Shown here: one piece after another, positions 1 through 9,175 of the stretch
Numbering within the stretch: position 1 is the first letter of the stretch
How the letters are laid out: each line of letters starts with the position of its first letter
Source of the DNA: CAZUGA01 sp964619885
GTDB taxonomy: Bacteria > Pseudomonadota > Gammaproteobacteria > Methylococcales > UBA1147
NCBI GenBank assembly: GCA_964619885.1
Contig: CAZUGA010000058.1
Span: forward strand, 1-24,473
Length of the DNA: 24,473 nt
Direction: 5' to 3'
Translations under genes and position numbers: made by a program
The notes under the pieces: generated by a model
Database searches by the model: none
Told to the model about the DNA's origin: nothing
What the model saw: the letters and a program-made list of their open reading frames with translations, nothing else

Positions 1-167
1 AGCTATTCAAGCTACTAAGTCCACTCGCTTTGATGAGTTTTGCAAGTGGCTCTAATAATTTACTTTTTGAATTTATCGTCAAAATCTGTTTAAGCAATCT
101 GCGCGCGCCGTATTCGAGAATTCTGCGTTGTTGAGCAATACAAATAAAGATGTACAAGTTGTCTTGT

Positions 168-3080
168 TCACATTGATACGGACCGTTTTATGGTTCCGTT
201 GCTGGTCAAAGGCGTGGGTTTACCAATGAAAAAACCCTGAGCGAAATTAACGTCCAGTGTCTTGAGTACCTCGAGTGCTGCTCGATTTTCCACTGACTCG
301 GCGACGACCTCCAAACCCATGGAATGTGCGATTTCTGTCATTGATTTAACCATTACCCTATCGATTGGATCCTCGTGGATTTCGCGTATAAAGCTACCGT
401 CGATTTTTAGAATGTTTACCGGCAATGTTTTTAAATAACTGTAGGAGGAGAACCCGGTACCAAAATCGTCTAACGCAAAATGTGCTCCGTAACTTCGAAT
501 GGTTTCGATAAAACGCAGCGTCTCCTTCAGGTTTGATATGGCGACGGTCTCGGTAATCTCAAAACAGATCTTTTCTCCTGGAATGTTGTGCCCTAAAAAG
601 GATGCCTTCAAGAATTCTGAAAAGTCTACATCGCTGATCGATTGTCCGCTCAAATTTACGCTGACGATATGAAGATTTTGCAGTGCATCGGGATGGTTGG
701 ATAGCCAATTAAACAAGGTTTCAATCACCCATCGATCAAGTGCTGGCATTAAATTAAATCGTTCAGCGGCTGGCAGAATCGCTCCCGGTGGCGTCAATTG
801 GTTGCCGTTGACCATGCGGACCAATATTTCGAAATAGTCTCCTTTGTTGGATTTTGAAGTCGATGCAATGTCCTGCTTATAAAGCACCAATTTATCGTTA
901 TTTATCGCTTCGCGAATTGTTGAAACCAATTGCATCTCACTTTGCCGCTTCTTCAAATTACCCGTCGTTTCGTCGCAAACATAGACTCTGTTTCGACCGG
1001 CATCTTTGGCGGCGTAACATGCGGTATCGGCCAAGCTTAATAGTTGCTGTACAGATTTTGAATGCGCATTTACACCGACCACTCCGATGCTGATGCCAAG
1101 CCCGAAGGTTTGCTTTTTCCAAGTAAATCGAAACTCGTTGACCGCAATTCGAATCAGGTGGGCAATTTCTTGCGCCTTTTCCATATCGCATTGTTCCAGC
1201 AATACGCCGAATTCATCACCTCCAAGTCTTGCCAGTGAGTCTCTTTGCCGAAGATGCGTTCGAAATACCAAGGCTATTTGTTTTAACAATTCATCGCCGG
1301 CAGCATGACTGCACGTATCATTGACTACTTTGAACTGGTCTAAATCCATATAAAACATTGCGTGCAGAACATTCATCTCGCGACAGTGTAGTAGTGCGAT
1401 ATTTAGCCTGTTTTCGAATTCTGCGCGGTTGATTAGATCGGTAAGCGGATCATGTCTAGCCAGGTAATTTAATTTTTCCTCACCGAGCTTTCGTTCGGTA
1501 ATGTTGTTGATTGACCCGTCGATTACATGATCTCCAATTGTTCGATCATAAACCAGACGGGCAAAAACGATACCCCAAAAAATTGTGCCGTCTTTCGTTT
1601 TCCCCTTGAGTTCAAACTCTGTTACTGGGTTTTGATGTTCTAAATCCATCAACAGCATTTGTACTGCTGATTTTCCAGCGGACAGATAATCACCTATATT
1701 GGTGACTTCCCTCATAAATGTTTCTTGAGAAGAAAATCCGAACAATTTAGCCAATGCCGGGTTTACCGAAATCGGCTTTCCCTTTTTATCTATGCGGAAT
1801 ATACCTTCCAGAGAATTTTGATAGAGATCCTGATACTGTTGCAGATGTAAAATCGATTTTTTTTGTGCCGTGTGTTTTTGCTGGCGATCTTCACTGATTC
1901 GGTCAGCCAAGGCCAAAGACAGAAAAGTAACCACGACAGCCGAGCCAAGGTGGATAGCGTTTTCCGTTAGAATATTGCGGCCGATCAAGCCGTATTTATT
2001 TAACACAAAGGCAATAGCGGCCAGCGTGAAAAAGCTAAAGGCCAGGACAAAAAATCGAGCTGATTTGAGTCCCTGTAACCACAAATAAATGCCAGCGGAA
2101 TATGCAGACAATGGAACGATAGCGACGAATACCGCGGTAATTTTTATCATCGTTGAATAGGGCAAGATAAATCCAGCAACAGCGTTAACCAGACATATCC
2201 AAAAATACCCTTCCATAAGCCATGCGGTTTTGGGCATCTTCTCGCTCAAACCCAGAAACAATTTGCTGAAACGGGCGAGTGAGGCCAATGCGATCGATGA
2301 TATGACAATCAGGCATATATCATTCCACCGAACAGATTCGGGCCACATATAGGCGAAAGCCGTTCCTGAAAAAATCCCCTCCACACCAACGTAGCCTAAC
2401 GCGGTAAAAACGAAATAAACGTAGCTTTTATCGCCGGTTGCGAAAAATAAAAAAAGATTGTAGAGGGCCATAATCGCCATCAATCCGATAAAAATCCCCC
2501 AAACCAAAAATTCCCAGCGATCATTTTCGTAAAACTTGGCGGGTTGCCAGATATTGGCCGAAAATTGCATAGATGAAGTCGTTTCGATGCGGAAATAAAT
2601 TATAGAAATCTGACCAGGATCGATCTGGAACGGAAAGATTGAACCAGGATGACGGATTTGTTGGTCGTTATACGGATAGAAATCCCCAGCAGTAAAACTT
2701 TGAATGTGTTCAGAGCCATTTTGGGTCGTCACAACATAGAGATCCACCTTGTCTAGCAAGGGATAGTCAATTTCAAACAAGATCGATTGCGTCAGCGTAG
2801 AATCGTTGTCGATGTTAAATCGAAACCAGTAGGCATGGTTAGAAAATCCCAGATTGACGCTATCTTGTGCGACTTTCCGCCAATCAAACGATTGCCGGTT
2901 GTCGATAATATCCGAGAGCGTAATAGGGGTTGAAGATTCTTCGACAAACTCCAAATTGGGACCAATCTCTAAATGCCCGTCGATTTGTAGAGCAGACAGA
3001 TTGATAGGTGTTTGCGCCAGAATCGGCACGGGGAAGCCCGAAAAAACTATATAAAATAGCAGTAGACGTAATCCCAGCAT
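168..3080 (-). CDS. 7TMR-DISM / PAS / GGDEF / EAL cyclic-di-GMP turnover protein
   Basis: A 970-residue membrane protein predicted to make and/or degrade cyclic di-GMP in response to a periplasmic signal. An N-terminal signal peptide (residues 1-23) precedes a periplasmic 7TMR-DISMED2-type beta domain (about 35-185). Seven membrane helices of the 7TMR-DISM type follow (about 190-395). A PAS domain (about 412-530) leads into a GGDEF domain with an intact GGDEF motif (620-624) and an intact RxxD inhibitory site (R611-D614). The C-terminal EAL domain has EIL in place of EAL (751-753), the catalytic DDFGTG (871-876), KIDGSF (892-897) and EVVAES. Both catalytic domains therefore look competent. 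The start is an ATG directly ahead of the signal peptide. It is probably a monocistronic regulator of biofilm or motility. The family call is firm; the net enzymatic direction cannot be read from sequence. Confidence 0.93.
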   Translation of the reverse strand: MLGLRLLLFYIVFSGFPVPILAQTPINLSALQIDGHLEIGPNLEFVEESSTPITLSDIIDNRQSFDWRKVAQDSVNLGFSNHAYWFRFNIDNDSTLTQSILFEIDYPLLDKVDLYVVTTQNGSEHIQSFTAGDFYPYNDQQIRHPGSIFPFQIDPGQISIIYFRIETTSSMQFSANIWQPAKFYENDRWEFLVWGIFIGLMAIMALYNLFLFFATGDKSYVYFVFTALGYVGVEGIFSGTAFAYMWPESVRWNDICLIVISSIALASLARFSKLFLGLSEKMPKTAWLMEGYFWICLVNAVAGFILPYSTMIKITAVFVAIVPLSAYSAGIYLWLQGLKSARFFVLAFSFFTLAAIAFVLNKYGLIGRNILTENAIHLGSAVVVTFLSLALADRISEDRQQKHTAQKKSILHLQQYQDLYQNSLEGIFRIDKKGKPISVNPALAKLFGFSSQETFMREVTNIGDYLSAGKSAVQMLLMDLEHQNPVTEFELKGKTKDGTIFWGIVFARLVYDRTIGDHVIDGSINNITERKLGEEKLNYLARHDPLTDLINRAEFENRLNIALLHCREMNVLHAMFYMDLDQFKVVNDTCSHAAGDELLKQIALVFRTHLRQRDSLARLGGDEFGVLLEQCDMEKAQEIAHLIRIAVNEFRFTWKKQTFGLGISIGVVGVNAHSKSVQQLLSLADTACYAAKDAGRNRVYVCDETTGNLKKRQSEMQLVSTIREAINNDKLVLYKQDIASTSKSNKGDYFEILVRMVNGNQLTPPGAILPAAERFNLMPALDRWVIETLFNWLSNHPDALQNLHIVSVNLSGQSISDVDFSEFLKASFLGHNIPGEKICFEITETVAISNLKETLRFIETIRSYGAHFALDDFGTGFSSYSYLKTLPVNILKIDGSFIREIHEDPIDRVMVKSMTEIAHSMGLEVVAESVENRAALEVLKTLDVNFAQGFFIGKPTPLTSNGTIKRSVSM

Positions 3081-3341
3081 CGGGCAATGATAACGGATTG
3101 GTTAATTGAGGTATATCTTTGGTTTCTAACGATAGAATTCGTCTAACTTAACATTCATAACAGTAAAAATTATAGCCAGTTTTCGTGCTGACAGTTGCCT
3201 AAGATTTCGCTGAGATAAACTCCTTAACGATGCATGGAATCTATCAGTTATTTTGAAGTTTTGAGTTCTCTATACCCGAGGCAAATCGTAAGCTTTACGA
3301 GATCGATAAAGGTATCACAAATTTTGTATTCTTTTACAAAA
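3081..3341 (-). other. Intergenic region with a candidate promoter for the GGDEF/EAL gene
   Basis: No coding signal is visible on either strand. On the minus strand a perfect TATAAT lies at 3174-3169, about 90 bases before the GGDEF/EAL start codon. No convincing -35 hexamer is found at 15 to 18 bases from it, so the promoter is tentative and might depend on an activator. Confidence 0.25.
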
Positions 3342-3575
3342 TCATAATGCGTTCAAACTCATCAATTGTTTCATCAATTCCGCTTGATTATGTACATCCA
3401 TTTTTTGCATGGTATGTTTTATATGGTTTCGAATGGTTTCCTGCGAGCGATAAGACTTCATCGCAATATCGCGAATCGAAGGCGTCTTCATAAACTCCAG
3501 CGCGCAAACTGCTTCAGACCGGGATAGATGGTAAATTTCTCCTGAATCCGTGACTTTACCACTACTCGCAAGAAA
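3342..3575 (-). pseudogene. LuxR-family DNA-binding domain remnant
   Basis: An open minus-strand frame with no usable start codon encodes about 77 residues. They read as the C-terminal LuxR/GerE helix-turn-helix domain: LSRSEAVCALEFM, then SIRDIAMKSYRSQETIRNHI (the recognition-helix pattern), then KMDVHNQAELMKQL. The frame is interrupted just upstream by TAG (3576-3578) and again by TAG a few codons earlier. The space beyond is occupied by the 3' end of the TPR gene. The sensory or receiver half normally found in LuxR regulators (usually 200 residues or more) is therefore missing. I read it as the tail of a decayed regulator. An alternative is a very short protein from a non-standard start, which I think unlikely. 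Confidence 0.7.
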
Positions 3576-3602
3576 CTATGCTGACAAGGCAACATGAAGT
3601 AT

Positions 3603-4577
3603 CTAATGGTGGTATTTAAACAGGTATTTCTGCAGGCGTTTAATTCGGCCATAGAAGCGCTTGTCTTGGTTTGCACATGCTTCATAATGAGGAATTAATT
3701 GTTCGACTCGATTGCAGTGTCGAGCGGCGGATTCCAACGCAGAAAGGTATTTAACATCGCGCGTACGCTTTGCCAGGCCATCCAGGAACAAGCCCATGGC
3801 CAGGTCGTAAGCTTGCAGTTGATGGCATACCCAGCCCAGGGATGCAGCAGTTGACTGATCAAATGTTTCCCGATAAGTGGTGACAAATTTTCGTGCTGCT
3901 TGGCCTTGGCCACTTGCCAATAAATGTTGTAGATAGGCGGGTAATAGTTCCGACGGGACATCTTCGTCAAGTTCCAGTAAGCTTTCAACGTCTTCTGAAA
4001 GTAACTCGGGTTCTAGGGTCATTGCGCGCAGGCGTAATCGTTGCTGAATGGCGAATTCCTGGTCGGGATGGTCGCGCAGAAAGGTTTCGACGTGTTTCAA
4101 TGCACGCGCAGGTTGATTCATTCGCTCGTATAACCAGGCCAGATCTAGATCAATAACGCGATAGTCAGGTAGTAAGGCAAGCAGAATTGCCTCGGCATCG
4201 ACAAATTCACCGCGTTGGGTTTGCGTTTTTCCCAGCCACCTACGAGTCCTCCAGTTTGGGTGTAGCGCGTTACTCTCCGAAAAACAGGTGATTGCCGCGG
4301 GATAATCTTTGGCTTGGTAGACAATGCGTCCGGCAAGATAGTGGATTCGTGCTGATTGCGGAAAAAGCTGCAAGAGTTGCTTCGCGAGAGTTTGCGCGGT
4401 TGCCCATTGCTGGTTCGCGATGAGAAATTCGAGTTCCAGACCGCGTGTTTCAAGTGACAAGGGCTCTTCGTCCTTGAGGCGATCAAGTAAGTCTTTAGCC
4501 TCATCAAATCGACGGTTTTTGAGGGCTTTTTGCAGGTTTCTGCGCAATACTTTGATTACTTGTTTGCCCCTTGCCAT
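3603..4577 (-). CDS. Tetratricopeptide-repeat protein
   Basis: A 324-residue soluble, helical protein. Repeated helix-turn-helix units fit TPR repeats over about residues 20-190, for example QQWATAQTLAKQLLQLFP, then YLAGRIVYQAKDYPAAITCF, then LAWLYERMNQPARALKHVE. A less regular helical region follows to the basic C-terminus (GRIKRLQKYLFKYHH). There is no signal peptide or membrane segment, so a cytoplasmic scaffold role is likely. I chose the ATG at 4577 (MARGKQ); an in-frame TTG at 4604 would add nine residues, and neither has a clear Shine-Dalgarno sequence. The gene is divergent from the BREX-like ATPase gene and shares the 178-base upstream region with it. A functional link to that system is possible but unproven. 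No specific TPR family was recognised. Confidence 0.8.
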   Translation of the reverse strand: MARGKQVIKVLRRNLQKALKNRRFDEAKDLLDRLKDEEPLSLETRGLELEFLIANQQWATAQTLAKQLLQLFPQSARIHYLAGRIVYQAKDYPAAITCFSESNALHPNWRTRRWLGKTQTQRGEFVDAEAILLALLPDYRVIDLDLAWLYERMNQPARALKHVETFLRDHPDQEFAIQQRLRLRAMTLEPELLSEDVESLLELDEDVPSELLPAYLQHLLASGQGQAARKFVTTYRETFDQSTAASLGWVCHQLQAYDLAMGLFLDGLAKRTRDVKYLSALESAARHCNRVEQLIPHYEACANQDKRFYGRIKRLQKYLFKYHH

Positions 4578-4713
4578 GGATACGTAATTAGTCTGGATTA
4601 GCAACCTGAATGATAATCGCTTGTTTGCGCCTTATTCTCATCCTGCAGTTTCTTGAAAATTCCTGGCCATTTGTTTAGAAATTTCTATAAAAACAGATCG
4701 CTGCACGATCATA

Positions 4714-4748
4714 CTGATCTCTGGTTTGGATCAGCGCTAGTATACAAT
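4714..4748 (+). promoter_or_regulatory. Operator-like palindrome and -10 element before the BREX-like ATPase gene
   Basis: A perfect six-base inverted repeat, CTGATC (4714-4719) and GATCAG (4729-4734), is separated by nine bases. It lies immediately upstream of TATACAAT (4741-4748), a good -10 element. The palindrome would occupy the -35 region, as expected for a repressor operator. The -10 element ends only seven bases before the ATG at 4756 and no Shine-Dalgarno sequence is visible, so the transcript may be leaderless or nearly so. No regulator gene for it was seen in the window. Confidence 0.4.
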
Positions 4749-4755
4749 AGCAGCC

Positions 4756-7700
4756 ATGAGTCAATACACTGGAAGCATTCGCGAACGAGTTGAGGTCAGA
4801 CCTCATGCTACGGTTGTGCGCCTGGATGACTTGTCCGCGAAGGGAAACCAGTGGTTGACGGAGAGTTTCGTATTGACCCAAGAGGTCAGCAGCCATTTGA
4901 CTGTTTTGCGAAGTTTGTTGACCAGGAAGCAGGGTTGTGGCGTATTCCTTATTGGTCATTATGGCTGCGGTAAGTCGCATTTCCTGGCTTATTTCATTCA
5001 AAGGTTATTAGACGGAGATTTTGGTTCTGAAACACCCGGGGTGACATACCTTTCATTAGTCAATTACAGCGCTGAAAACCGCCTGGAAGAGGTAATTACC
5101 CAGGGTTTGAGTATCGAATTGAAAAAGGGTGACAGACGTACAGCATGGATAGACTGGTTTAAAAAACACAACCCAAAGGGCGGTGTCTTGGTATTGGACG
5201 AGCTTTCCGAGTTTCTTCGATCCAAACCCGATGCGCGTTCGTTTACGGAAGATGTGCGCTTCCTGCAATTTATGGGCGAGTGGGCTCAGGATAAAAGGTT
5301 TTGGGTGGTTGCGGCTATGCAGGAGGCCATAGAACATACAGGTGAATTGGAATACAGCTTGTATCGTAAGATAAAAGACCGATATCCGTTACGGTTATTG
5401 CTGACGCCCGCGCACGTCAAAAGTTTGATCTCAGATAGTATTCTCATAAAGAAAGACGGATATGAACTGGCGGTGGAACAACTGGTGTCTGAGTTACGTG
5501 CCTCGTTCCCGGCTGCAAATCTGGATGATGCACTGTTTAAACAAATATACCCTCTGCATCCCGCGACCTTGGAACTGCTGGAAGAGGTGAGGGATCGTTT
5601 TTCACAAGCTCGTGGGGTGGTTGATTTTACCGTGGCGCGCTTGCGGGGAGATCCGGCTCGAAAAATTTCAGCATTCCTAGACGAAGCATGGGGCAGTTTG
5701 TTGACCCCGGATCAGATTATCGATCATTTCCATGATTTGTTTGAAATGCAACCGGAATTCATGCCGTTGTCCCAGCAGGTGCTGCCGTGGTACGAAAAAA
5801 ATTTGCGGAGTATTTTCGATAAACCTGCTTTACAGAGGCTTTCCAAACGCTTAGTCGGTTTGTTGATATTGGTACATCTTTCACCGGTACGCGAGAGCCT
5901 TTCCGTAAAACAAGCCGCGGAATGGCTACTGTTCAGTACCATCCGCACTGATCCGGCGAAAAATCAAGCAGTGGTGCAACGGGTGCTATCCAAACTAGCG
6001 GAGCAAGGTCGCTACGTTACAGAAACCAAGCAGTGTTTCCGCTTAAACCTTAAGGATAGTGGTCGCCAGCAGTTGGATAATCTTTTGGTGCGTGAAGTTC
6101 GCGAATTAACCGGCCAGGAGCTTTTAGTGTTGGAAATGTTGACATCGCTATTGCCGCCTCGAGGGCTGAATCCATTTTTGTTACCGCGTAATCAGTGGCA
6201 GCGCCGTCAGGTGTTGTGGCATTTTCATGCGCGGGCGTATTCGATTTGGTTCGGTGAAACTCAGCCGGCCAATCCTGAGGGTGTTTGTTTGGCGATTCGA
6301 TTGCCCTGGGGGCAAAGCGAAACAATTGGAGGTATCTATTCGCTAGAACCTGCCCCAATAATCGTTACGCCAGATATGCTCGAGCTCGCGGCATTAGGGC
6401 GTTTACAGGAACGCCCATTGAGCCCGGAATTATTGAAACTTATAAGACAGCGCATAGAAGTACGTATTGAAACATTCCAGAGCATAATTCTGAATGCGTG
6501 GTCTGAAGCAACACTGATTAATCCAGATGGTGGACGGGAAACGCCGCCAAGACTGGAGCGGGAATCTACCCTTGATACTTGGCTGGGGACTTTAGCGCTA
6601 TGGATTTTACGTCGTACTTATCCCGCGTTTGAACGCTATGCGCCCTCCCATGGGCCACTGCCTAAAGAGTCGTGGTTGCAATTTATGCGTTTTGCAATCG
6701 AGGAGGATCTGGGTCGTGGGGAGGCTGACGATTCAGTAAAACTCATACGGGAAGCTTATCTGATTCCCATGGGTCTGATGCGTCGGGTCGGCCGGGATTA
6801 CATACAGCAGGCAAAACTCGAGAAGCACGAGTTGGTCAGGTTATTGATGCCCCTGGTGGAGCACGGTGCATCACCGAAGACAATACACCAACATTTCGCG
6901 CAGCCGATATACGGATTGGTACCCGAGCAAATCAATCTATTGCTGGTATTTTTGTTGATTCAAGGTGAAATTGATATTGTGAAAGGCAGTAAGTCGTACC
7001 GGGAGGCGTACGCGACACTTACTAATCCACTGCAATATGATCGGGTTGTGCTAGGTTCTGCGTTGGCAGCAAAGCAACTCGAAGCGATGAAAGAAATTTG
7101 TGCAGCGCTGCACATCGCTTTGCCCAAGCAATGGACTGTGCTCGCGCAGCGTCGAGTCATTGCGCAACTTCGTGAAATCGGTAGGTGTCAACTTGAGAGT
7201 TTCTCGCCTTTGATTGTCAATCTTGAATCGCTAGAGCAAGGCCGAAATCTAGTTGAATGCCTAAAAATTCATCTACAAAACTGGAACCGTTTGAGCAAGG
7301 GTGAAAACGATCTACAGGGTTTCGAACAATTTCTGTATGAATTGGGTTCACTGAGTGGTTTTCTGGACGATGTGCGAAGATTTAGTGATTTGCCGGAGCG
7401 TCTTCCGCGATTACTGGGCGAACTGCAGCGATTCCAGCATTTACTGAATCATCCTGCGATAGCCAAGCACGGCGATACTGAACTGGTTGATGCGGTACGT
7501 GGCTTGGGAAGGGTACCTAACCTTGATGAAGTTGATGCTTTAGACGATTGGCTGAATAGGGCGAGAAATATTTATGCGCGCTACAAGCAAGATTATCAGT
7601 TAAAACATCAAAAATGGTGGGAGACTCAAGCGGATGCACCGATCTGGTCGTGGCGTGGCCCGGCGATCGAGAGAAGCCAGTATTTGGGGCTAGCCGATGA

Positions 7701-8208
7701 CCTTGAAAAATTAGAAATTTGTAGACAAGACGCCGAACGGCAGCGTTGCCGCAAGCTTGTGAATCTGGATTTTCAACCACTTTGCAGCTGCGGCTTCGAT
7801 GGTGAAACTGCACCTATCGCCGCAACCCTAAAGCGATATGAAATACAACGCAAGGACTTAGATAAGCAGCTTAGGTTGTTTTTTCAGCAGGATGATGTCA
7901 AAGCACGCATTAAAGATTGGCAACAGCAGGGGTTTGAATTGAGCAAAGGGACGGCTAGCTATCTGGAAGGGCGGCAACAGGTGCCGGATATTCAGGATAT
8001 TGAGCTATTCGACAAACATCTTGCGGGATTGAAATTGGTACAAGACGTCCATGTTTCGACGTTTATGGAAATATTTGCCAAGCGGGTTTGGGAACCCGCT
8101 GCATTGCTAAGGACATTAGAGCGCGAGTTAGGCCGGTTCTGTGACCACCCATTGCGTTTTGTGGGTTTTGATGATCGACAGGCTATTTGCGATGAAGTCG
8201 CTTGCTAG
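4756..8208 (+). CDS. BREX-like P-loop ATPase (BrxC/PglY/DUF6079-type)
   Basis: A 1150-residue cytoplasmic ATPase. The Walker A motif GHYGCGKSH lies at residues 67-75 and Walker B VLVLDE at 144-149 (D148, E149). A sensor-like strand FWVVAAMQE (182-190) and a conserved basic patch KIKDRYPLRL (205-214) follow. The rest is long and helical, with a CSCGF element near residue 1010. Large size, an N-terminal AAA+-like NTPase and a helical remainder match the BrxC/PglY ATPases of BREX phage-exclusion systems and the DUF6079 proteins. In BREX, PglZ accompanies this ATPase, and a PglZ-like domain is encoded directly downstream here. No methyltransferase, BrxL, Lon, BrxA or BrxB gene is nearby. The ORF ends in TAG with the next gene in the same frame (GTG at 8212), which suggests a split or readthrough fusion. 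The ATPase call is firm; the exact family name is inferred from memory of motifs. Confidence 0.85.
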   Translation: MSQYTGSIRERVEVRPHATVVRLDDLSAKGNQWLTESFVLTQEVSSHLTVLRSLLTRKQGCGVFLIGHYGCGKSHFLAYFIQRLLDGDFGSETPGVTYLSLVNYSAENRLEEVITQGLSIELKKGDRRTAWIDWFKKHNPKGGVLVLDELSEFLRSKPDARSFTEDVRFLQFMGEWAQDKRFWVVAAMQEAIEHTGELEYSLYRKIKDRYPLRLLLTPAHVKSLISDSILIKKDGYELAVEQLVSELRASFPAANLDDALFKQIYPLHPATLELLEEVRDRFSQARGVVDFTVARLRGDPARKISAFLDEAWGSLLTPDQIIDHFHDLFEMQPEFMPLSQQVLPWYEKNLRSIFDKPALQRLSKRLVGLLILVHLSPVRESLSVKQAAEWLLFSTIRTDPAKNQAVVQRVLSKLAEQGRYVTETKQCFRLNLKDSGRQQLDNLLVREVRELTGQELLVLEMLTSLLPPRGLNPFLLPRNQWQRRQVLWHFHARAYSIWFGETQPANPEGVCLAIRLPWGQSETIGGIYSLEPAPIIVTPDMLELAALGRLQERPLSPELLKLIRQRIEVRIETFQSIILNAWSEATLINPDGGRETPPRLERESTLDTWLGTLALWILRRTYPAFERYAPSHGPLPKESWLQFMRFAIEEDLGRGEADDSVKLIREAYLIPMGLMRRVGRDYIQQAKLEKHELVRLLMPLVEHGASPKTIHQHFAQPIYGLVPEQINLLLVFLLIQGEIDIVKGSKSYREAYATLTNPLQYDRVVLGSALAAKQLEAMKEICAALHIALPKQWTVLAQRRVIAQLREIGRCQLESFSPLIVNLESLEQGRNLVECLKIHLQNWNRLSKGENDLQGFEQFLYELGSLSGFLDDVRRFSDLPERLPRLLGELQRFQHLLNHPAIAKHGDTELVDAVRGLGRVPNLDEVDALDDWLNRARNIYARYKQDYQLKHQKWWETQADAPIWSWRGPAIERSQYLGLADDLEKLEICRQDAERQRCRKLVNLDFQPLCSCGFDGETAPIAATLKRYEIQRKDLDKQLRLFFQQDDVKARIKDWQQQGFELSKGTASYLEGRQQVPDIQDIELFDKHLAGLKLVQDVHVSTFMEIFAKRVWEPAALLRTLERELGRFCDHPLRFVGFDDRQAICDEVAC

Positions 8209-8211
8209 TGT

Positions 8212-9069
8212 GTGCAGCAATGCCTGATCCATGGGCTGGTGTTGCCCGAATTTTCAGATCGGCAATTTGCGGTAAAAGTCAAACAGTTTATGCGTCCGGA
8301 ATGGGTTAGTGCCACAGCTGTGGCTCAACTTGAGCACTTGGGCTTGGATCAAGCCGGCCAGGATACGATTCTAAGTTGGTTATTGACGGGTAAAGTAGCC
8401 TTACCTGATACTGTCCCCGAGCCGAATACCGCATTGTTTGCGTTGCGGGAATTTTTACAACCTTCGCGTGTTTTGAGTGTGGAGGATATAGCCTGTGTTA
8501 GTGAGTCATTGTACCGCTATCACCATCGACTTTACCCGATGGCTGGACAACCCTGGTTGGATTGCTTGGGTGCTTTGGCCCAATTGCCGTTGCCAAATTT
8601 ACCATCGCTAGCCGAATTGTTAAAACAAAACCTGGGTGCTCAGTGGTTGTTATTGGATTGTTTTGGATTACCCCTGGTTGGCCCTGTCAAATCATTGATC
8701 GATGAAATTTTTGGGGCCTGGCAACCCGCGCAATTGAATTTTGCACAGGTGGGCATGGGGACCTCGACAGATAGTTGCTATCGGGGGTTGCTGGATGAGA
8801 ATGTCCGTCATTCGTTCCAAAAATGCGATGTTATAGATCGAATTATCCATTCAAAAAAACTGGCTTTCGAGGACATTGTTTCGCTCGTCACTACCGAACT
8901 GGGAATCGCATTAAAACCGATTACAAAGCGACTGGAATCTAATCAGAAAGTGGTTATTTTTGCCGACCATGGCTTTCGTCTTTCGGTAAATGGTCGTCAC
9001 TATCAACACGGTACGGGATCCACGTTGGAGCGAATAATTCCGTTTTTGGTATTAGCCGCTAGGCACTAA
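8212..9069 (+). CDS. Compact PglZ-like (alkaline-phosphatase fold) protein, partner of the upstream ATPase
   Basis: A 285-residue protein. Residues 140-285 look like a shortened PglZ/alkaline-phosphatase-superfamily domain: WLLLDCFG (145-152) could supply the first metal-binding Asp, TSTDSCYRGLLDE (184-196) the nucleophile region, IFADHG (249-254) the Asp-His pair, and QHGTGSTLERIIPF (265-278) the last metal-binding His. Residues 1-139 are helical and unassigned. PglZ proteins of BREX are usually 700 residues or more, so this is a minimal version. The annotated start is GTG at 8212, three bases after the upstream TAG and in the same frame, without a Shine-Dalgarno sequence. Translation may thus depend on coupling or TAG readthrough. 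It could equally be the C-terminal part of one protein whose gene has taken an amber mutation. Catalytic activity is inferred, not shown. Confidence 0.7.
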   Translation: MQQCLIHGLVLPEFSDRQFAVKVKQFMRPEWVSATAVAQLEHLGLDQAGQDTILSWLLTGKVALPDTVPEPNTALFALREFLQPSRVLSVEDIACVSESLYRYHHRLYPMAGQPWLDCLGALAQLPLPNLPSLAELLKQNLGAQWLLLDCFGLPLVGPVKSLIDEIFGAWQPAQLNFAQVGMGTSTDSCYRGLLDENVRHSFQKCDVIDRIIHSKKLAFEDIVSLVTTELGIALKPITKRLESNQKVVIFADHGFRLSVNGRHYQHGTGSTLERIIPFLVLAARH

Positions 9070-9094
9070 AGATCGAAAATGCGTCAGTCACACG

Positions 9095-9115
9095 GTATTT
9101 TGCGTTGTGCAATAC
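9095..9115 (+). terminator. Weak hairpin after the ATPase/PglZ pair
   Basis: GTATTTTGC and GCAATAC can pair around a five-base loop (GTTGT), with two bulged T residues, 25 bases after the PglZ-like stop codon. No T tract follows, so intrinsic termination is doubtful; it may only protect the 3' end. Confidence 0.2.
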
Positions 9116-9175
9116 ATTGAGAATGTTCGGGTGATAAGGTGCCGTCAGGAAGTTTGCTGGAAGCAGGAATAGCGT

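Noticed and set aside
3488..3685. 65-codon minus-strand frame overlapping the LuxR remnant and TPR 3' end
   Set aside because: It is out of frame with both recognisable proteins and carries no domain pattern.
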